DNA from: an uncultured Bacteroidales bacterium
GTDB taxonomy: Bacteria > Bacteroidota > Bacteroidia > Bacteroidales > WCHB1-69
NCBI GenBank assembly: GCA_900317715.1
Contig: ONHS01000008.1
Span: 1-54,390 of the forward strand
DNA: 54,390 nt
Direction: 5' to 3'
Translations under genes and position numbers: made by a program
Notes under the pieces: model-generated
The model's database searches: none
The model's input: the letters and a program-made list of their open reading frames with translations, nothing else
What the model was told of the DNA's origin: nothing
Shown: in pieces, positions 1 through 7,940 of the stretch
Layout: each line of letters starts with the position of its first letter
Position numbering within the stretch: position 1 is the stretch's first letter

Positions 1-1551
1 CAGCATCCGGATAAAGGGAATTGTGACTTCGTAGGTCACCATATCCACATCCGAACCGACCCATTTGCACTGCTCCAGTCCGAAAACGCCCTCGTAGTTA
101 AGCACGTTGGGGTAGGTGCGGCTCAGTCCCGTCGGCTTATACGCCCCATGAAAGTCGATGAAGAGGTGGTATTTGGCAGCGGTGGCGGCCATCCGCTCGT
201 AGAAGTTGACCACAATCTGGTCGTCACGGTCCATGAAATCGACCTTGAAGCCCTTCACACCCATCTCGGAATAGTGCTTGCAGACGCGCTCCATCTCTTG
301 GTCCATGGCAGCATAACCTGCCCATAGCACGATGCCAACGCCCTTGCTTTCAGCGTATTTCACTAACATCGGCAGGTCAATTTCGGGAATTACTTGGAAA
401 AGGTCAGCCTCGCCATTCACCGCCCAACCTTCGTCCAAAATCACGTATTCAATACCCTTATCAGCGGCAAAGTCAATATAGTATTTGTAGGTTTCGTTGT
501 TGATGCCGGCCTTGAAATCCACACCCCAGATATTCCAGTTGTTCCACCAGTCCCACGCCACCTTGCCGGGCTTAATCCACGAGATGTCAGCCACTTTCGA
601 AGGCTCGGCAAGGAGATAGACGAGGTCGTTGTCCGCCAAATCCTTATCCTCCGTGGTGATGGCGATCACGCGCCACGGAAAGTTTCTTGTGCCAGCGGTC
701 TTGGCGATGTAGTTCTCGCGCTCTTTCACCACATACTGCAGGTTGTTGTGCCCGCCCTGCTCCCAGGTTTTTGGCAGCGGCGCGAAATAGCCGATCATGG
801 AGTTTCCGCTCGTGTGCTTGAGGTACATGCCCGGATAGTCCCGCAGGTCGGCCTCGTTAATGACGGCGGTACGTGATTTCAAACCATTAAAATAGTTATC
901 AAAAGATTGATATGTCTGTTTTACCAACATTGGCAGAAAAGCAAGTCGGTTATCGGCCATATTGCGGAGAGAAGTATCCACATATGTGTTTTCAAAAGAG
1001 GTGCAGAATTGTTCAGAAAAATCACCATTCACAGCTGGTTTACGGTTTACGTAAGGAATGAGAGCCTCAGTTCCATTAAGTTCGCCCATAGAGGATCCTT
1101 CAGAAAAGTTGAATTCCGCAATTTCATGCTTCACTACAATGGAATCCTTCATCTTGGTTACAAACCGATAGGCAATGCCTGAGTTGTAAGCGCGGAATAT
1201 CACTTGAAAGTTGCCTTTGAAGCTGATCTTCAACTCATTGTATTGGTCTTTTACTTTACTCTTCCGGTAAAAAGGCGCATTAACCTCCTGATTGACACTT
1301 CTCCGTTCTATTTTAGTCACTTTAGGATTCCGACCCAACAAAGTAGCATTGTCCAACTCCAAACCGATGTTGGAAGGTTTCAAAAAAGGAACAGTTTCAT
1401 TATCAGCCGTATAAACTGAATATTGAAGTGTTCCTGATGAACCGTCAATTTTCACCATCAAATTTTTGTTAGGCGAATAGAGGGTTTCTTTTTGTGCGGA
1501 AAGGATCACGAACAGGCCGCAAAACAGCAGCAGAAGGAGGTGTTTTTTCAT
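1..1551 (-). CDS. Glycoside hydrolase family 97, secreted alpha-glycosidase (3' end beyond window)
   Basis: My translation from ATG at 1551 stays open to the window edge, giving 517 residues. It begins with a signal peptide (MKKHLLLLLLFCGLFVILSA, then Q), so the enzyme is exported to the periplasm or outer membrane. The N-terminal half is the beta-sandwich typical of GH97. The barrel then begins around WDWWNNWNIWGVDFK, followed by YVILDEGWAV and KGFKVDFMDRDDQ, and NYEGVFGLEQCKW lies near the edge. In GH97 the retaining enzymes use an Asp nucleophile at the position of the Asp in KVDFMD, whereas the inverting SusB-type enzymes lack it. I therefore infer a retaining alpha-galactosidase or alpha-glucosidase; the substrate cannot be fixed. 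The C-terminal beta domain is outside the window. A TAnnTTTG promoter box lies 20 bases upstream. It is divergent from the ATPase gene at 1711 and has no SusC/SusD neighbour here. Confidence 0.9.
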   Translation of the reverse strand, partial: MKKHLLLLLFCGLFVILSAQKETLYSPNKNLMVKIDGSSGTLQYSVYTADNETVPFLKPSNIGLELDNATLLGRNPKVTKIERRSVNQEVNAPFYRKSKVKDQYNELKISFKGNFQVIFRAYNSGIAYRFVTKMKDSIVVKHEIAEFNFSEGSSMGELNGTEALIPYVNRKPAVNGDFSEQFCTSFENTYVDTSLRNMADNRLAFLPMLVKQTYQSFDNYFNGLKSRTAVINEADLRDYPGMYLKHTSGNSMIGYFAPLPKTWEQGGHNNLQYVVKERENYIAKTAGTRNFPWRVIAITTEDKDLADNDLVYLLAEPSKVADISWIKPGKVAWDWWNNWNIWGVDFKAGINNETYKYYIDFAADKGIEYVILDEGWAVNGEADLFQVIPEIDLPMLVKYAESKGVGIVLWAGYAAMDQEMERVCKHYSEMGVKGFKVDFMDRDDQIVVNFYERMAATAAKYHLFIDFHGAYKPTGLSRTYPNVLNYEGVFGLEQCKWVGSDVDMVTYEVTIPFIRML

Positions 1552-1571
1552 AATTATGGGTTTTAAGGCGG

Positions 1572-1579
1572 CAAAGATA
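1572..1579 (-). promoter_or_regulatory. Promoter -7 box of the GH97 gene
   Basis: Reads TATCTTTG on the minus strand, an exact match to the Bacteroidota -7 consensus TAnnTTTG, 20 bases before the GH97 start. The -33 region falls in the first copy of a 20-bp direct repeat (1595-1614). No clear TTG is seen. Confidence 0.7.
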
Positions 1580-1594
1580 CGGAAAATACGGATA

Positions 1595-1666
1595 TGTTGA
1601 AACCTGCTGAAACGCGGTTTCGAATCCTCGTTTCAGCAATGTTCAATGTTGAAACCTGCTGAAACG
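1595..1666. repeat. Repeated operator-like element between divergent genes
   Basis: The 20-mer TGTTGAAACCTGCTGAAACG occurs exactly twice, at 1595-1614 and 1647-1666. Between them, 1629-1638 (CGTTTCAGCA) is the inverse of the repeat's last ten bases. Within each copy TGAAAC recurs ten bases apart, one helical turn. The copies cover the expected -33 regions of the two divergent promoters (boxes at 1572-1579 minus and 1669-1676 plus), as expected for a binding site of a shared regulator. That role is inferred from placement only. Confidence 0.55.
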
Positions 1667-1668
1667 AT

Positions 1669-1676
1669 TATTTTTG
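1669..1676 (+). promoter_or_regulatory. Promoter -7 box of the ATPase gene
   Basis: TATTTTTG matches TAnnTTTG, 34 bases before the ATG at 1711. A TTG at 1649-1651, inside the second 20-bp repeat copy, could act as the -33 element, although the 17-base spacing is slightly short. Confidence 0.6.
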
Positions 1677-1710
1677 CCGCAGAAAATTCTGGATATAAAC
1701 AGACCTTAAA

Positions 1711-3132
1711 ATGGAATCGGAAATGATTGGTAGAGAGCAAGAAAAAGAGCTCTTAAAAGAATATCTTGCCAGCAATAAGTCGGAATTCATTGCGGTTTAC
1801 GGCAGAAGACGTGTTGGAAAGACTTTTTTTGTCAGACAGGTGATTGGCGGAAGCGCATGTTTTGTATTGACTGGAATGGAGAATGCCGGACTGCAAGACC
1901 AGTTGGCTAATTTCTTTTTCACCTTACGGAAGTACTATCCAGTCGCTACGCATCCCAAATCGTGGATCGAGGCTTTCTACGAATTGGAAACCTATTTGGA
2001 AAAGTTGCCCGATGGGGAGAAAATCGTATTTATCGATGAACTGCCATGGTTGGACACCGTCCGTTCCCGTTTCGTGGGGGCTCTTGAACACTTCTGGAAT
2101 GATTGGGCTTCCGCACGAAAAGACATCAAGTTGATTGTTTGTGGGTCTGCAACTTCTTGGATGATAGACAATATCATCAACAATCGCGGCGGTTTGCATA
2201 ATCGAAAGACACACCAAATTTTTGTCGCTCCTTTCACGCTCCGCGAAAGCGAACAGTATTTCCGCACGTATGGCTTCGGGTATAGGCAAAAGGAGATAGC
2301 GGAGTGCCAGATGGTGATGGGCGGCGTGGCTTACTATTATTCTTTAATGAGACCGCAAGAGAGTGTGGCTCAGAACATCGACCGATTGTTTTTCGCCAAT
2401 AACGGGGAACTGACAATGGAATTTGAAAACCTTTACCGTTCCCTGTTTAAGCAAGCCGGCGACCATATCGCCATTGTCACTGCATTGTCCACAAAAGCAA
2501 AAGGCTTGACAAGAAAAGGGATTCTGGAAAAAACAGGACTGAATAACAACAAAAAATTCACCAGTACACTTGAGGAATTGGAAAAATGCGGTTTTATTCG
2601 CCAATATATTCCTTTTGATCGTACGAAACGTGATATTTTGTACCAACTAACAGATGCCTATACGCTTTTCCATTTCCATTTTGTCCTGGGAAACAGGTAT
2701 CAGGACGAGGCTTATTGGACAAACTCACTCAACAGTGCCCGGTATCGTGCATGGAGTGGCTACGCCTTTGAAATGTTATGCCTGAACCATATTGGCCAAA
2801 TTAAACAGGCTTTGGGCATATCGGGTGTCCAAAGTCGCGTCTGTAGTTGGATTAGCAAGCCGGAGGAGGGCTATCAGGGCGCACAGATAGACCTTCTCAT
2901 TGACCGTGCAGACCAGACGGTGAATGTTTGTGAAATGAAATTTTCTCACTCGGAGTATGAAATTACCAAATCCGACGAGACCTCATTTGAAAACAAATTA
3001 GCGATGTTTTTACGGCAAACAAAGACGGGCAAATCCCTGATGTTCACACTTATAACGAGTTTTGGCTTAAAACAAAACACCTATAGCGGCCGGGTGCAAC
3101 GCCAGATAACATTGGCGGATATGTTCAAATAG
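1711..3132 (+). CDS. AAA-family ATPase with C-terminal DUF234/PD-(D/E)XK-like domain
   Basis: The protein has 473 residues. The N-terminal P-loop ATPase is of the archaeal ATPase_2 type: Walker A GRRRVGKT at 31-38, and Walker B KIVFIDELPW with Asp109-Glu110. A winged-helix-like middle (about 250-310) precedes a DUF234-type C-terminus. There, Asp394 in AQIDLLID, Glu408 and Lys410 in CEMKF form the D-(x)n-E-x-K pattern of PD-(D/E)XK nucleases. Such ATPases are abundant in Bacteroidota and archaea, and their cellular role is not settled; nucleic-acid processing or defence has been suggested for relatives. The gene is alone on its strand, divergent from GH97 and with its own promoter. The ATG at 1711 gives the full Walker-A-leading segment MIGREQEKELL common to the family. 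The family call is firm; nuclease activity is inferred from motif spacing. Confidence 0.88.
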   Translation: MESEMIGREQEKELLKEYLASNKSEFIAVYGRRRVGKTFFVRQVIGGSACFVLTGMENAGLQDQLANFFFTLRKYYPVATHPKSWIEAFYELETYLEKLPDGEKIVFIDELPWLDTVRSRFVGALEHFWNDWASARKDIKLIVCGSATSWMIDNIINNRGGLHNRKTHQIFVAPFTLRESEQYFRTYGFGYRQKEIAECQMVMGGVAYYYSLMRPQESVAQNIDRLFFANNGELTMEFENLYRSLFKQAGDHIAIVTALSTKAKGLTRKGILEKTGLNNNKKFTSTLEELEKCGFIRQYIPFDRTKRDILYQLTDAYTLFHFHFVLGNRYQDEAYWTNSLNSARYRAWSGYAFEMLCLNHIGQIKQALGISGVQSRVCSWISKPEEGYQGAQIDLLIDRADQTVNVCEMKFSHSEYEITKSDETSFENKLAMFLRQTKTGKSLMFTLITSFGLKQNTYSGRVQRQITLADMFK

Positions 3133-3161
3133 AGAATGTGCCGCATTTTCGCAACAATTCC

Positions 3162-3189
3162 GTAGAGACGTGACATGGCGCGTCTCTAC
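3162..3189. repeat. 28-bp imperfect palindrome, REP-like intergenic repeat
   Basis: The arms GTAGAGACG (3162-3170) and CGTCTCTAC (3181-3189) frame a nearly symmetric centre; the whole element is palindromic with two mismatches. It lies between convergent genes (the ATPase and rfbC). Related sequence occurs inside dxs (about 22420-22448) and as a half site at 52113-52122, so this is a dispersed family rather than a private terminator. No U-tract follows it. Confidence 0.7.
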
Positions 3190-3205
3190 AAACGGGAAAT
3201 TCGGA

Positions 3206-3754
3206 TTAGTATTCGAAAGGCGACACAAATGTGGCGAACGACTCGCCGTGCATGTCCTTTTCCGATGTAATCGGGTTCTCCACCTGCCAGTCGATGTTCA
3301 AATCCTTGTCGTTAAACATAATACAACCTTCGGAGGCCTTGTTGTAGAAAGCGGAACATTTGTAGGCGAAGACAGTGTCGTCCTCCAAGGCGGCGAAACC
3401 ATGCGCGAAGCCGGTAGGCAGGTAAAACTGGCGGAAATTGTCGGCGGTGAGCAGCGTGGAGACATACTGCCCATAGGTGGGACTGCCTTTGCGGATATCG
3501 ACGGCAAAATCGAGGACCGCACCGCGCAACACGCGCACGAGCTTGGCCTGCGCAAACGGCGGCTTCTGGAAATGCAATCCGCGCACCACGCCCTTCTGCG
3601 AACACGACTGGTTGTCCTGCACGAAATCGTCTTTGATTCCTAACTCTTTGAATCTTTGTTCGTTATAACTCTCGAAAAAATAACCGCGGTCATCCTTGAA
3701 AACCGTCGGTTCGATGATTAACAATCCGTCTATTTTGGTTTTGATTATTTCCAT
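3206..3754 (-). CDS. rfbC: dTDP-4-dehydrorhamnose 3,5-epimerase
   Basis: This cupin enzyme of 182 residues, the usual family length, epimerises dTDP-4-keto-6-deoxyglucose at C3 and C5 in dTDP-L-rhamnose synthesis for surface polysaccharides. Visible family motifs are DDRGYFFESYN near the N-terminus, VVRGLHFQ with the catalytic-base His61, DFAVDIRKGSPTYG, the LPTGFAHGF segment, and Tyr131 in FAYKCS as the likely general acid. The rmlA, rmlB and rmlD partners are not in the window, so the gene is separate from a full rhamnose cluster. It lies downstream of the ClC gene on the same strand, separated by about 165 bases that hold two repeat elements. No convincing TAnnTTTG box was seen directly upstream, so it may depend on readthrough or on a non-canonical promoter. 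Confidence 0.95.
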   Translation of the reverse strand: MEIIKTKIDGLLIIEPTVFKDDRGYFFESYNEQRFKELGIKDDFVQDNQSCSQKGVVRGLHFQKPPFAQAKLVRVLRGAVLDFAVDIRKGSPTYGQYVSTLLTADNFRQFYLPTGFAHGFAALEDDTVFAYKCSAFYNKASEGCIMFNDKDLNIDWQVENPITSEKDMHGESFATFVSPFEY

Positions 3755-3780
3755 ATTGTTTTGTGATTTTTCGATTTTTT

Positions 3781-3832
3781 CCTAGGGCTCGCTTCGCTCA
3801 CCCTAGGCTGACATAGGTCGGGCCTTCAGCCC
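3781..3832. repeat. Palindromic intergenic repeat (CCTAGGG...CCCTAGG)
   Basis: CCTAGGG at 3781-3787 pairs with CCCTAGG at 3801-3807 around a GCTCGCTTCGCTCA-type loop. It is followed by a smaller GGGC...GCCC hairpin (3820-3832) and a T-run. Elements of this look recur between genes in many Bacteroidales genomes. Here it lies between the ClC stop and the rfbC start. It could also act as a terminator on the plus strand, though no plus-strand gene precedes it. Confidence 0.55.
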
Positions 3833-3883
3833 TTTTTGGAATATGTTTTTATTATCATTTTCGTATTACCTTCCGTTTACCCC

Positions 3884-3918
3884 AACTGCTAACTTCTAAC
3901 TACTAACTGCTAACTAAT
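3884..3918. repeat. Heptamer tract after the ClC gene (5 units)
   Basis: There are five 7-base units, such as AACTGCT and AACTACT on the plus strand. On the ClC strand they read AGCAGTT/AGTAGTT, so TAG recurs every seven bases. The tract ends one base from the ClC stop codon (3920-3922). Confidence 0.8.
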
Positions 3919-3919
3919 A

Positions 3920-5707
3920 CTAGTCTTCCGAGTTGTCCGCGATAAATGTCTGGTACTCCGACAGGAACTTTGCTTTGGAGACGAACCCGATGTATTTCCG
4001 ATCGCGGGTGATGACGGGCATGTTGAAGTTGCCGGTGCGCTTGAATTTTTCCAATACCACTGCAGCGGTGTCGTCATCGTAGATAAATTCTTCGGGCTCA
4101 ATCATCAGATCCTCGACGTGGACTGTGTCGTACAACTCCTGTTTAAAGATAATATCGCGGTGGTCGTCCATTACCAATAGGCCAGAAAAATAGTCGTTTT
4201 CGCCGACAACTACGAAGAGGTTGCGCTTGCAACGGGCAATGACCTCAGTATAGGTACGTAAAGTGCTGTGAATAGGGATGGTGAGGATGTTTGTGTCGAT
4301 GGTTTGTTGCCATGAAATTTTGCGAAGTGCGTATTTGTCTTTGTTATGAGTTCTGAGATTGTCCTTTTCGGCCAAAGGTTGCGTATAAACCGAATATTTC
4401 TCGAAAGGATTCACGCAGAGATAGGAGCAGGCGGCAGTAATCATCAAGGGGATAAGTAGCGTGTATCCCGTTGAGGATTCAGCAATTAGAAACATTGCGG
4501 TGAGCGGTGCCTGCATCACGCCCGTCATCACACCCGCCATGCCCGCTAGGATGAAGTTCACATACGGCAAATCCACATGGAGGAAGACTTGTGATACGTA
4601 TGCCACAAGGTAACCTACGAATGCACCTATGAACAGTGTCGGGGCAAAAACGCCGCCCACGCCGCCAGCCGTAGTGGTAAAAGTGGTGGCGAAGACTTTC
4701 ATCAAGATAATGCCAAGAAGACCTAAAATCAAAAAGCCTTCGTGACCCATCAGTCCACGCAGCGGCGAGTTATTAAAGACGGAAATAAATTGCCCGTGCA
4801 GCAGATCGTTGATGTTATTGTAACCCTCGCCGTAGAATGCGGGGAAGAGGTAAATGAGCAACACCAGCAGCAAACCGCCAATGATAGCCCGTGTAGAAAC
4901 TCTCTTGATTTTGCGCATCTGTTTCTCTATCCAACGCGAAACGCGCAGAAAATAGACAGAAACAAAACCGCAAAGAGCACCCAAAATGATGTAAAACGGA
5001 ATATTAGCCACTGAAAAGCCCTGCGTACCATTGATGGTGAACATCACGCCTTGACCCAAGAAGAGCACGGACATCACCGTACCCGTGGCAGCGGAAAGCA
5101 GCAGTGGCAGAATGGCGCTGCCCGTCAAATCGAGCATCAGCACTTCGAAGGTGAATACCAATGCGGCAATGGGTGCCTTGAAGATGGCAGCCATGGCAGC
5201 AGTGGAGCCGCACGCCAGTAACAGCGTGGTTTGCTTCGTGTTAAGGTGGAAAAACCGCGCTACATTGGAACCGATGGCACTGCCGGTGAGCACAATCGGA
5301 GCCTCCAAACCCACGGAACCGCCAAAGCCGACGGTAATGGCACTCGCCACCATCGAAGAATATACATTGTGGAAACGTAACTTACCGTCACTCTTGCAGA
5401 TAGACTTCAGCACGATGCTCACCCCGTGGCTAAGGTTGTCGCGCACTAAACGCCGCACGAACACCAAAGTCAGCAAAATACCAATAGGCGGGAAAATGAG
5501 GTAAAGGTAGTTGATGTCTGTCACCGCAAACGCCTGATTGACCAAGCGCGTGGTGAAATGCAGCAAGTTCTTGATAATGATGGCTGCAGCGGCGCCTAAC
5601 ACTCCTATCACCACACTGAGTATCAGCACAGTAACTCTGTCTGTGAAGTGCTTTTTGATAAACCGCCTGAACTTGGCAACACCATATAGAAAAAACTTGT
5701 TTTTCAT
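3920..5707 (-). CDS. ClC-family chloride channel/antiporter with C-terminal CBS pair
   Basis: This 595-residue membrane protein moves chloride or exchanges it for protons. About 10-11 hydrophobic segments occupy residues 25-430, and tandem CBS domains, likely nucleotide-binding, lie at about 455-590. The helix-N segment GGVGGVFAPTLFIGA carries the GxFxP chloride-site motif. The usual GREGP/GKEGP motif is replaced by GSVGLEAP, with Glu135 at the gating-glutamate position. A reading frame starting at ATG 5707 leaves a short leader after the promoter box at 5726-5733. Bacterial ClC proteins with CBS domains are commonly annotated as voltage-gated channels, but transport mode cannot be decided from sequence. 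The gene lies immediately downstream of an outer-membrane protein gene and upstream of rfbC, with no functional link evident. Confidence 0.93.
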   Translation of the reverse strand: MKNKFFLYGVAKFRRFIKKHFTDRVTVLILSVVIGVLGAAAAIIIKNLLHFTTRLVNQAFAVTDINYLYLIFPPIGILLTLVFVRRLVRDNLSHGVSIVLKSICKSDGKLRFHNVYSSMVASAITVGFGGSVGLEAPIVLTGSAIGSNVARFFHLNTKQTTLLLACGSTAAMAAIFKAPIAALVFTFEVLMLDLTGSAILPLLLSAATGTVMSVLFLGQGVMFTINGTQGFSVANIPFYIILGALCGFVSVYFLRVSRWIEKQMRKIKRVSTRAIIGGLLLVLLIYLFPAFYGEGYNNINDLLHGQFISVFNNSPLRGLMGHEGFLILGLLGIILMKVFATTFTTTAGGVGGVFAPTLFIGAFVGYLVAYVSQVFLHVDLPYVNFILAGMAGVMTGVMQAPLTAMFLIAESSTGYTLLIPLMITAACSYLCVNPFEKYSVYTQPLAEKDNLRTHNKDKYALRKISWQQTIDTNILTIPIHSTLRTYTEVIARCKRNLFVVVGENDYFSGLLVMDDHRDIIFKQELYDTVHVEDLMIEPEEFIYDDDTAAVVLEKFKRTGNFNMPVITRDRKYIGFVSKAKFLSEYQTFIADNSED

Positions 5708-5725
5708 ATCTCAAACTTGGGGCGG

Positions 5726-5733
5726 CAAATATA
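5726..5733 (-). promoter_or_regulatory. Promoter -7 box of the ClC gene
   Basis: TATATTTG on the minus strand matches TAnnTTTG, 18 bases before the start codon. It lies in the 36-base gap after the upstream gene's stop. Confidence 0.6.
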
Positions 5734-5743
5734 CATTTTTAAA

Positions 5744-6856
5744 TCATTTATCGAACAGTCCACGCAATTTACCTTCCTTGTGGATGGCATCCAAACTGAA
5801 CACCGCAATCACTTGCTGCTGATGCTGCAAACCGCCAAGAGGTTCCCAATGCATATTCCATGAAAAATAGCAATTTATGAACGATTTGCGTACAAGGTAA
5901 AGATAAAAATCGGTGCGATTGTATATTTTCGATTGATAAAACGGGTCTCCTTGGTTGAAATCGGCACCATAGATTCCATAAAAGGGCATTAGATTATCCC
6001 CATAATAAAAGGTGTTCTTCAATCCTATCCAACGCCAGTTTATCATGAATTCCAGCAGCACACCCTGAGGCATAGACTTGAGATGATACTCTCGATCACG
6101 CTGATAATCAAAGATATAACTCGCCCTTAACCACAAAACATCCAGAGGCGTAGGAGACGAAAAATCTATACCGATGTTGGGTGAGACAAGGGCCTCGTCG
6201 CACACGCCTTCCCTAGGGGTCGGAGGAGCATAGCTTGCTTTGTGGTTCATTTGCGCCACGCCGCCCACGAAATAACGGAAAAACCCTTGATAACTGTATT
6301 CACCATCAATGGTTATCCGAAACTTCTCGCGTTGGTCGGGTCGTTGCAGACCGCGCCAGTCGCACATCGCCTCCACATATCCGTGTTTGGATTGATATTG
6401 CACCAGCGCGCCTTGTATGTTCGGATGCGCGTACGCAATGGAGTCATATCGCAGAAAATCAGGCAATTGTCGAATAAAATATTTATAGGGTACAGCACCC
6501 AACCTCATCGAAAACCCCTTAATTTGGTACTGATAAAAGACCGTTGGATGGAATCTTACGTCACGCCAATTGCCGCCCATCGGCTGGATATAATGCACAC
6601 CCGCTATCAGGCTGTGATCGCCACCTTCTCTGTCCATCAACCCCACGCCGATTTCCGGAGAAAGTCGAAAAGCAAACAACGTTTGGGGAATCTGGATCGG
6701 ACCTTTGTATTCCCGATTGTCAAACCAAACGGCAGCATCTACATTATACAAGAAACGAGGTCTTAACGGTTTATTCTTAACCGTATCTGCAGGATTCATG
6801 GCCTGAATCGACAAGCAGACCATCGATACTAGTAATAATATTAACGCTTTTCTCAT
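5744..6856 (-). CDS. Predicted outer-membrane beta-barrel protein, function unknown
   Basis: About 370 residues. I place the start at ATG 6856 (MRKALILLLVSMVCLSIQA, a signal peptide). An ATG 15 bases upstream overlaps the promoter -7 box at 6865-6872 and so is unlikely to be translated. The mature part is rich in alternating aromatic/hydrophobic strands with short polar turns, for example FRLSPEIGVGLMDREGGDHSL, then FHPTVFYQYQIKGFSMRLG and ELMINWRWIGLKNTFYYG-like stretches. This pattern suggests an outer-membrane barrel. I do not recognise a named family. It lacks a TonB box and plug, so it is not a TonB-dependent receptor. It is divergent from the operon at 6983. Confidence 0.7.
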   Translation of the reverse strand: MRKALILLLVSMVCLSIQAMNPADTVKNKPLRPRFLYNVDAAVWFDNREYKGPIQIPQTLFAFRLSPEIGVGLMDREGGDHSLIAGVHYIQPMGGNWRDVRFHPTVFYQYQIKGFSMRLGAVPYKYFIRQLPDFLRYDSIAYAHPNIQGALVQYQSKHGYVEAMCDWRGLQRPDQREKFRITIDGEYSYQGFFRYFVGGVAQMNHKASYAPPTPREGVCDEALVSPNIGIDFSSPTPLDVLWLRASYIFDYQRDREYHLKSMPQGVLLEFMINWRWIGLKNTFYYGDNLMPFYGIYGADFNQGDPFYQSKIYNRTDFYLYLVRKSFINCYFSWNMHWEPLGGLQHQQQVIAVFSLDAIHKEGKLRGLFDK

Positions 6857-6864
6857 TTCGGCAG

Positions 6865-6872
6865 CAAACATA
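6865..6872 (-). promoter_or_regulatory. Promoter -7 box of the outer-membrane protein gene
   Basis: TATGTTTG on the minus strand, 8 bases before the ATG at 6856. It overlaps the upstream alternative ATG (6871), which supports the shorter start. Confidence 0.6.
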
Positions 6873-6957
6873 CATAATTTTCGGTTTTCTCGAAATCATC
6901 ATGCAACTTTTTCATGCCACTCACGTAAAAACTTTTCATGCAAAATGCAATATTTTG

Positions 6958-6965
6958 TATTTTTG
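6958..6965 (+). promoter_or_regulatory. Promoter -7 box of the secreted-unknown/manA/trmN operon
   Basis: TATTTTTG, 17 bases before the ATG at 6983. It lies inside a longer in-frame extension from 6938, which argues that translation starts at 6983. CTTTTTCATGC (6907-6917) and CTTTTCATGC (6932-6941) form a direct repeat just upstream, a weak operator candidate. Confidence 0.6.
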
Positions 6966-6982
6966 CGAGTTGTAATAACTGG

Positions 6983-7939
6983 ATGATTAAACGGACTTTA
7001 GGCATATTATTGATGGCATTACTGCTTTGTACAGCGGGTTTCGGTCAGAAAAAGACCGATTTCCGCACGTGGGAAGACAGTTTGATTCATCTGCGCAATG
7101 AAGTGATGGCCGAGTCCGACGAAACCACCCGATTAGCACTGAACGAGGATTTCATGTCACTGCTGGAGTCTGTGCTGCAAATGCCCGATGCCTTCAAGTT
7201 TACCTGGGATTCGGTCAACAATTTCAGCGTTTTGGCTTCTCCGGACAACGTTTTCAAGATTTTTACGTGGTATATTGTCAAAAATAACTACGATATTGAA
7301 AATTTCGGTTTCATTCAGGTTTACAATGAATCCCGGAAAAAGTACGTGCTGTACCCGCTATACGACAAGCGACAAGTCATCGATTATCCGAAGACGCAAA
7401 TTGGCAATCACAACCGTTGGTATGGGGCGGTTTACTACAAACTGATTCCCGTGAAGGACAAAAACACAACTTATTACACACTGCTTGGGTGGAATGGCAA
7501 TAACCTTTTCACCAATCAAAAATTGATTGAAATACTGCATTTTAACAAAGAAATGACCCCTATTTTCGGGGCACGGGTCTTCAAGAATTACACTGAAAAA
7601 GTGGCGCGCGTCATCTTTGAATACTCCAAAAATGCCACCATGTACCTTAACTATGAAAACCAAGAATATTTGGTCAATACGGGCAAATACAACCCGAAAA
7701 CGCACGATTATGACTACAAAAAGATGCGTTGCGACATGATCATCTTTGAGGAACTCATCCCGATGGACGAATCCATGAAGAATGTGTCGGCTTACATGGT
7801 GCCCGAATCCAGTCTGAATCAGGGATTTATTGAGGAGGACGGGAAATGGATGTTCCTGAAAAGCGTGCGCGGCGCCAATCCCGACAAGGTGCGCCCCGAT
7901 TATCAGCATAAAAACCGAAATTATTATTCAGTTCAATAA
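6983..7939 (+). CDS. Secreted protein of unknown function, conserved Bacteroidota type
   Basis: This is a 318-residue protein read from ATG 6983. Its signal peptide MIKRTLGILLMALLLCTAGFG ends before QKKTDF. The mature part opens with a charged helix (EDSLIHLRNEVMAESDETTRL) followed by aromatic-rich segments such as FTWDSVNNFSVLASPDNVFKIFTW and YYTLLGWNGNNLFTNQKLIEIL. A regular alternation of strands and the GWNGN turn suggest a compact beta fold. I do not recognise a characterised family and give no function. It is the first gene of a tight operon: its TAA is followed after one base by the manA ATG. A longer frame beginning at 6938 would include the promoter box and has no signal peptide at its start. 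Confidence 0.8.
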   Translation: MIKRTLGILLMALLLCTAGFGQKKTDFRTWEDSLIHLRNEVMAESDETTRLALNEDFMSLLESVLQMPDAFKFTWDSVNNFSVLASPDNVFKIFTWYIVKNNYDIENFGFIQVYNESRKKYVLYPLYDKRQVIDYPKTQIGNHNRWYGAVYYKLIPVKDKNTTYYTLLGWNGNNLFTNQKLIEILHFNKEMTPIFGARVFKNYTEKVARVIFEYSKNATMYLNYENQEYLVNTGKYNPKTHDYDYKKMRCDMIIFEELIPMDESMKNVSAYMVPESSLNQGFIEEDGKWMFLKSVRGANPDKVRPDYQHKNRNYYSVQ

Positions 7940-7940
7940 T

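Noticed and set aside
394..1419. Plus-strand open frames over the first 1.4 kb
   Set aside because: They are antisense to the GH97 gene, which reads continuously on the minus strand with signal peptide and catalytic motifs.
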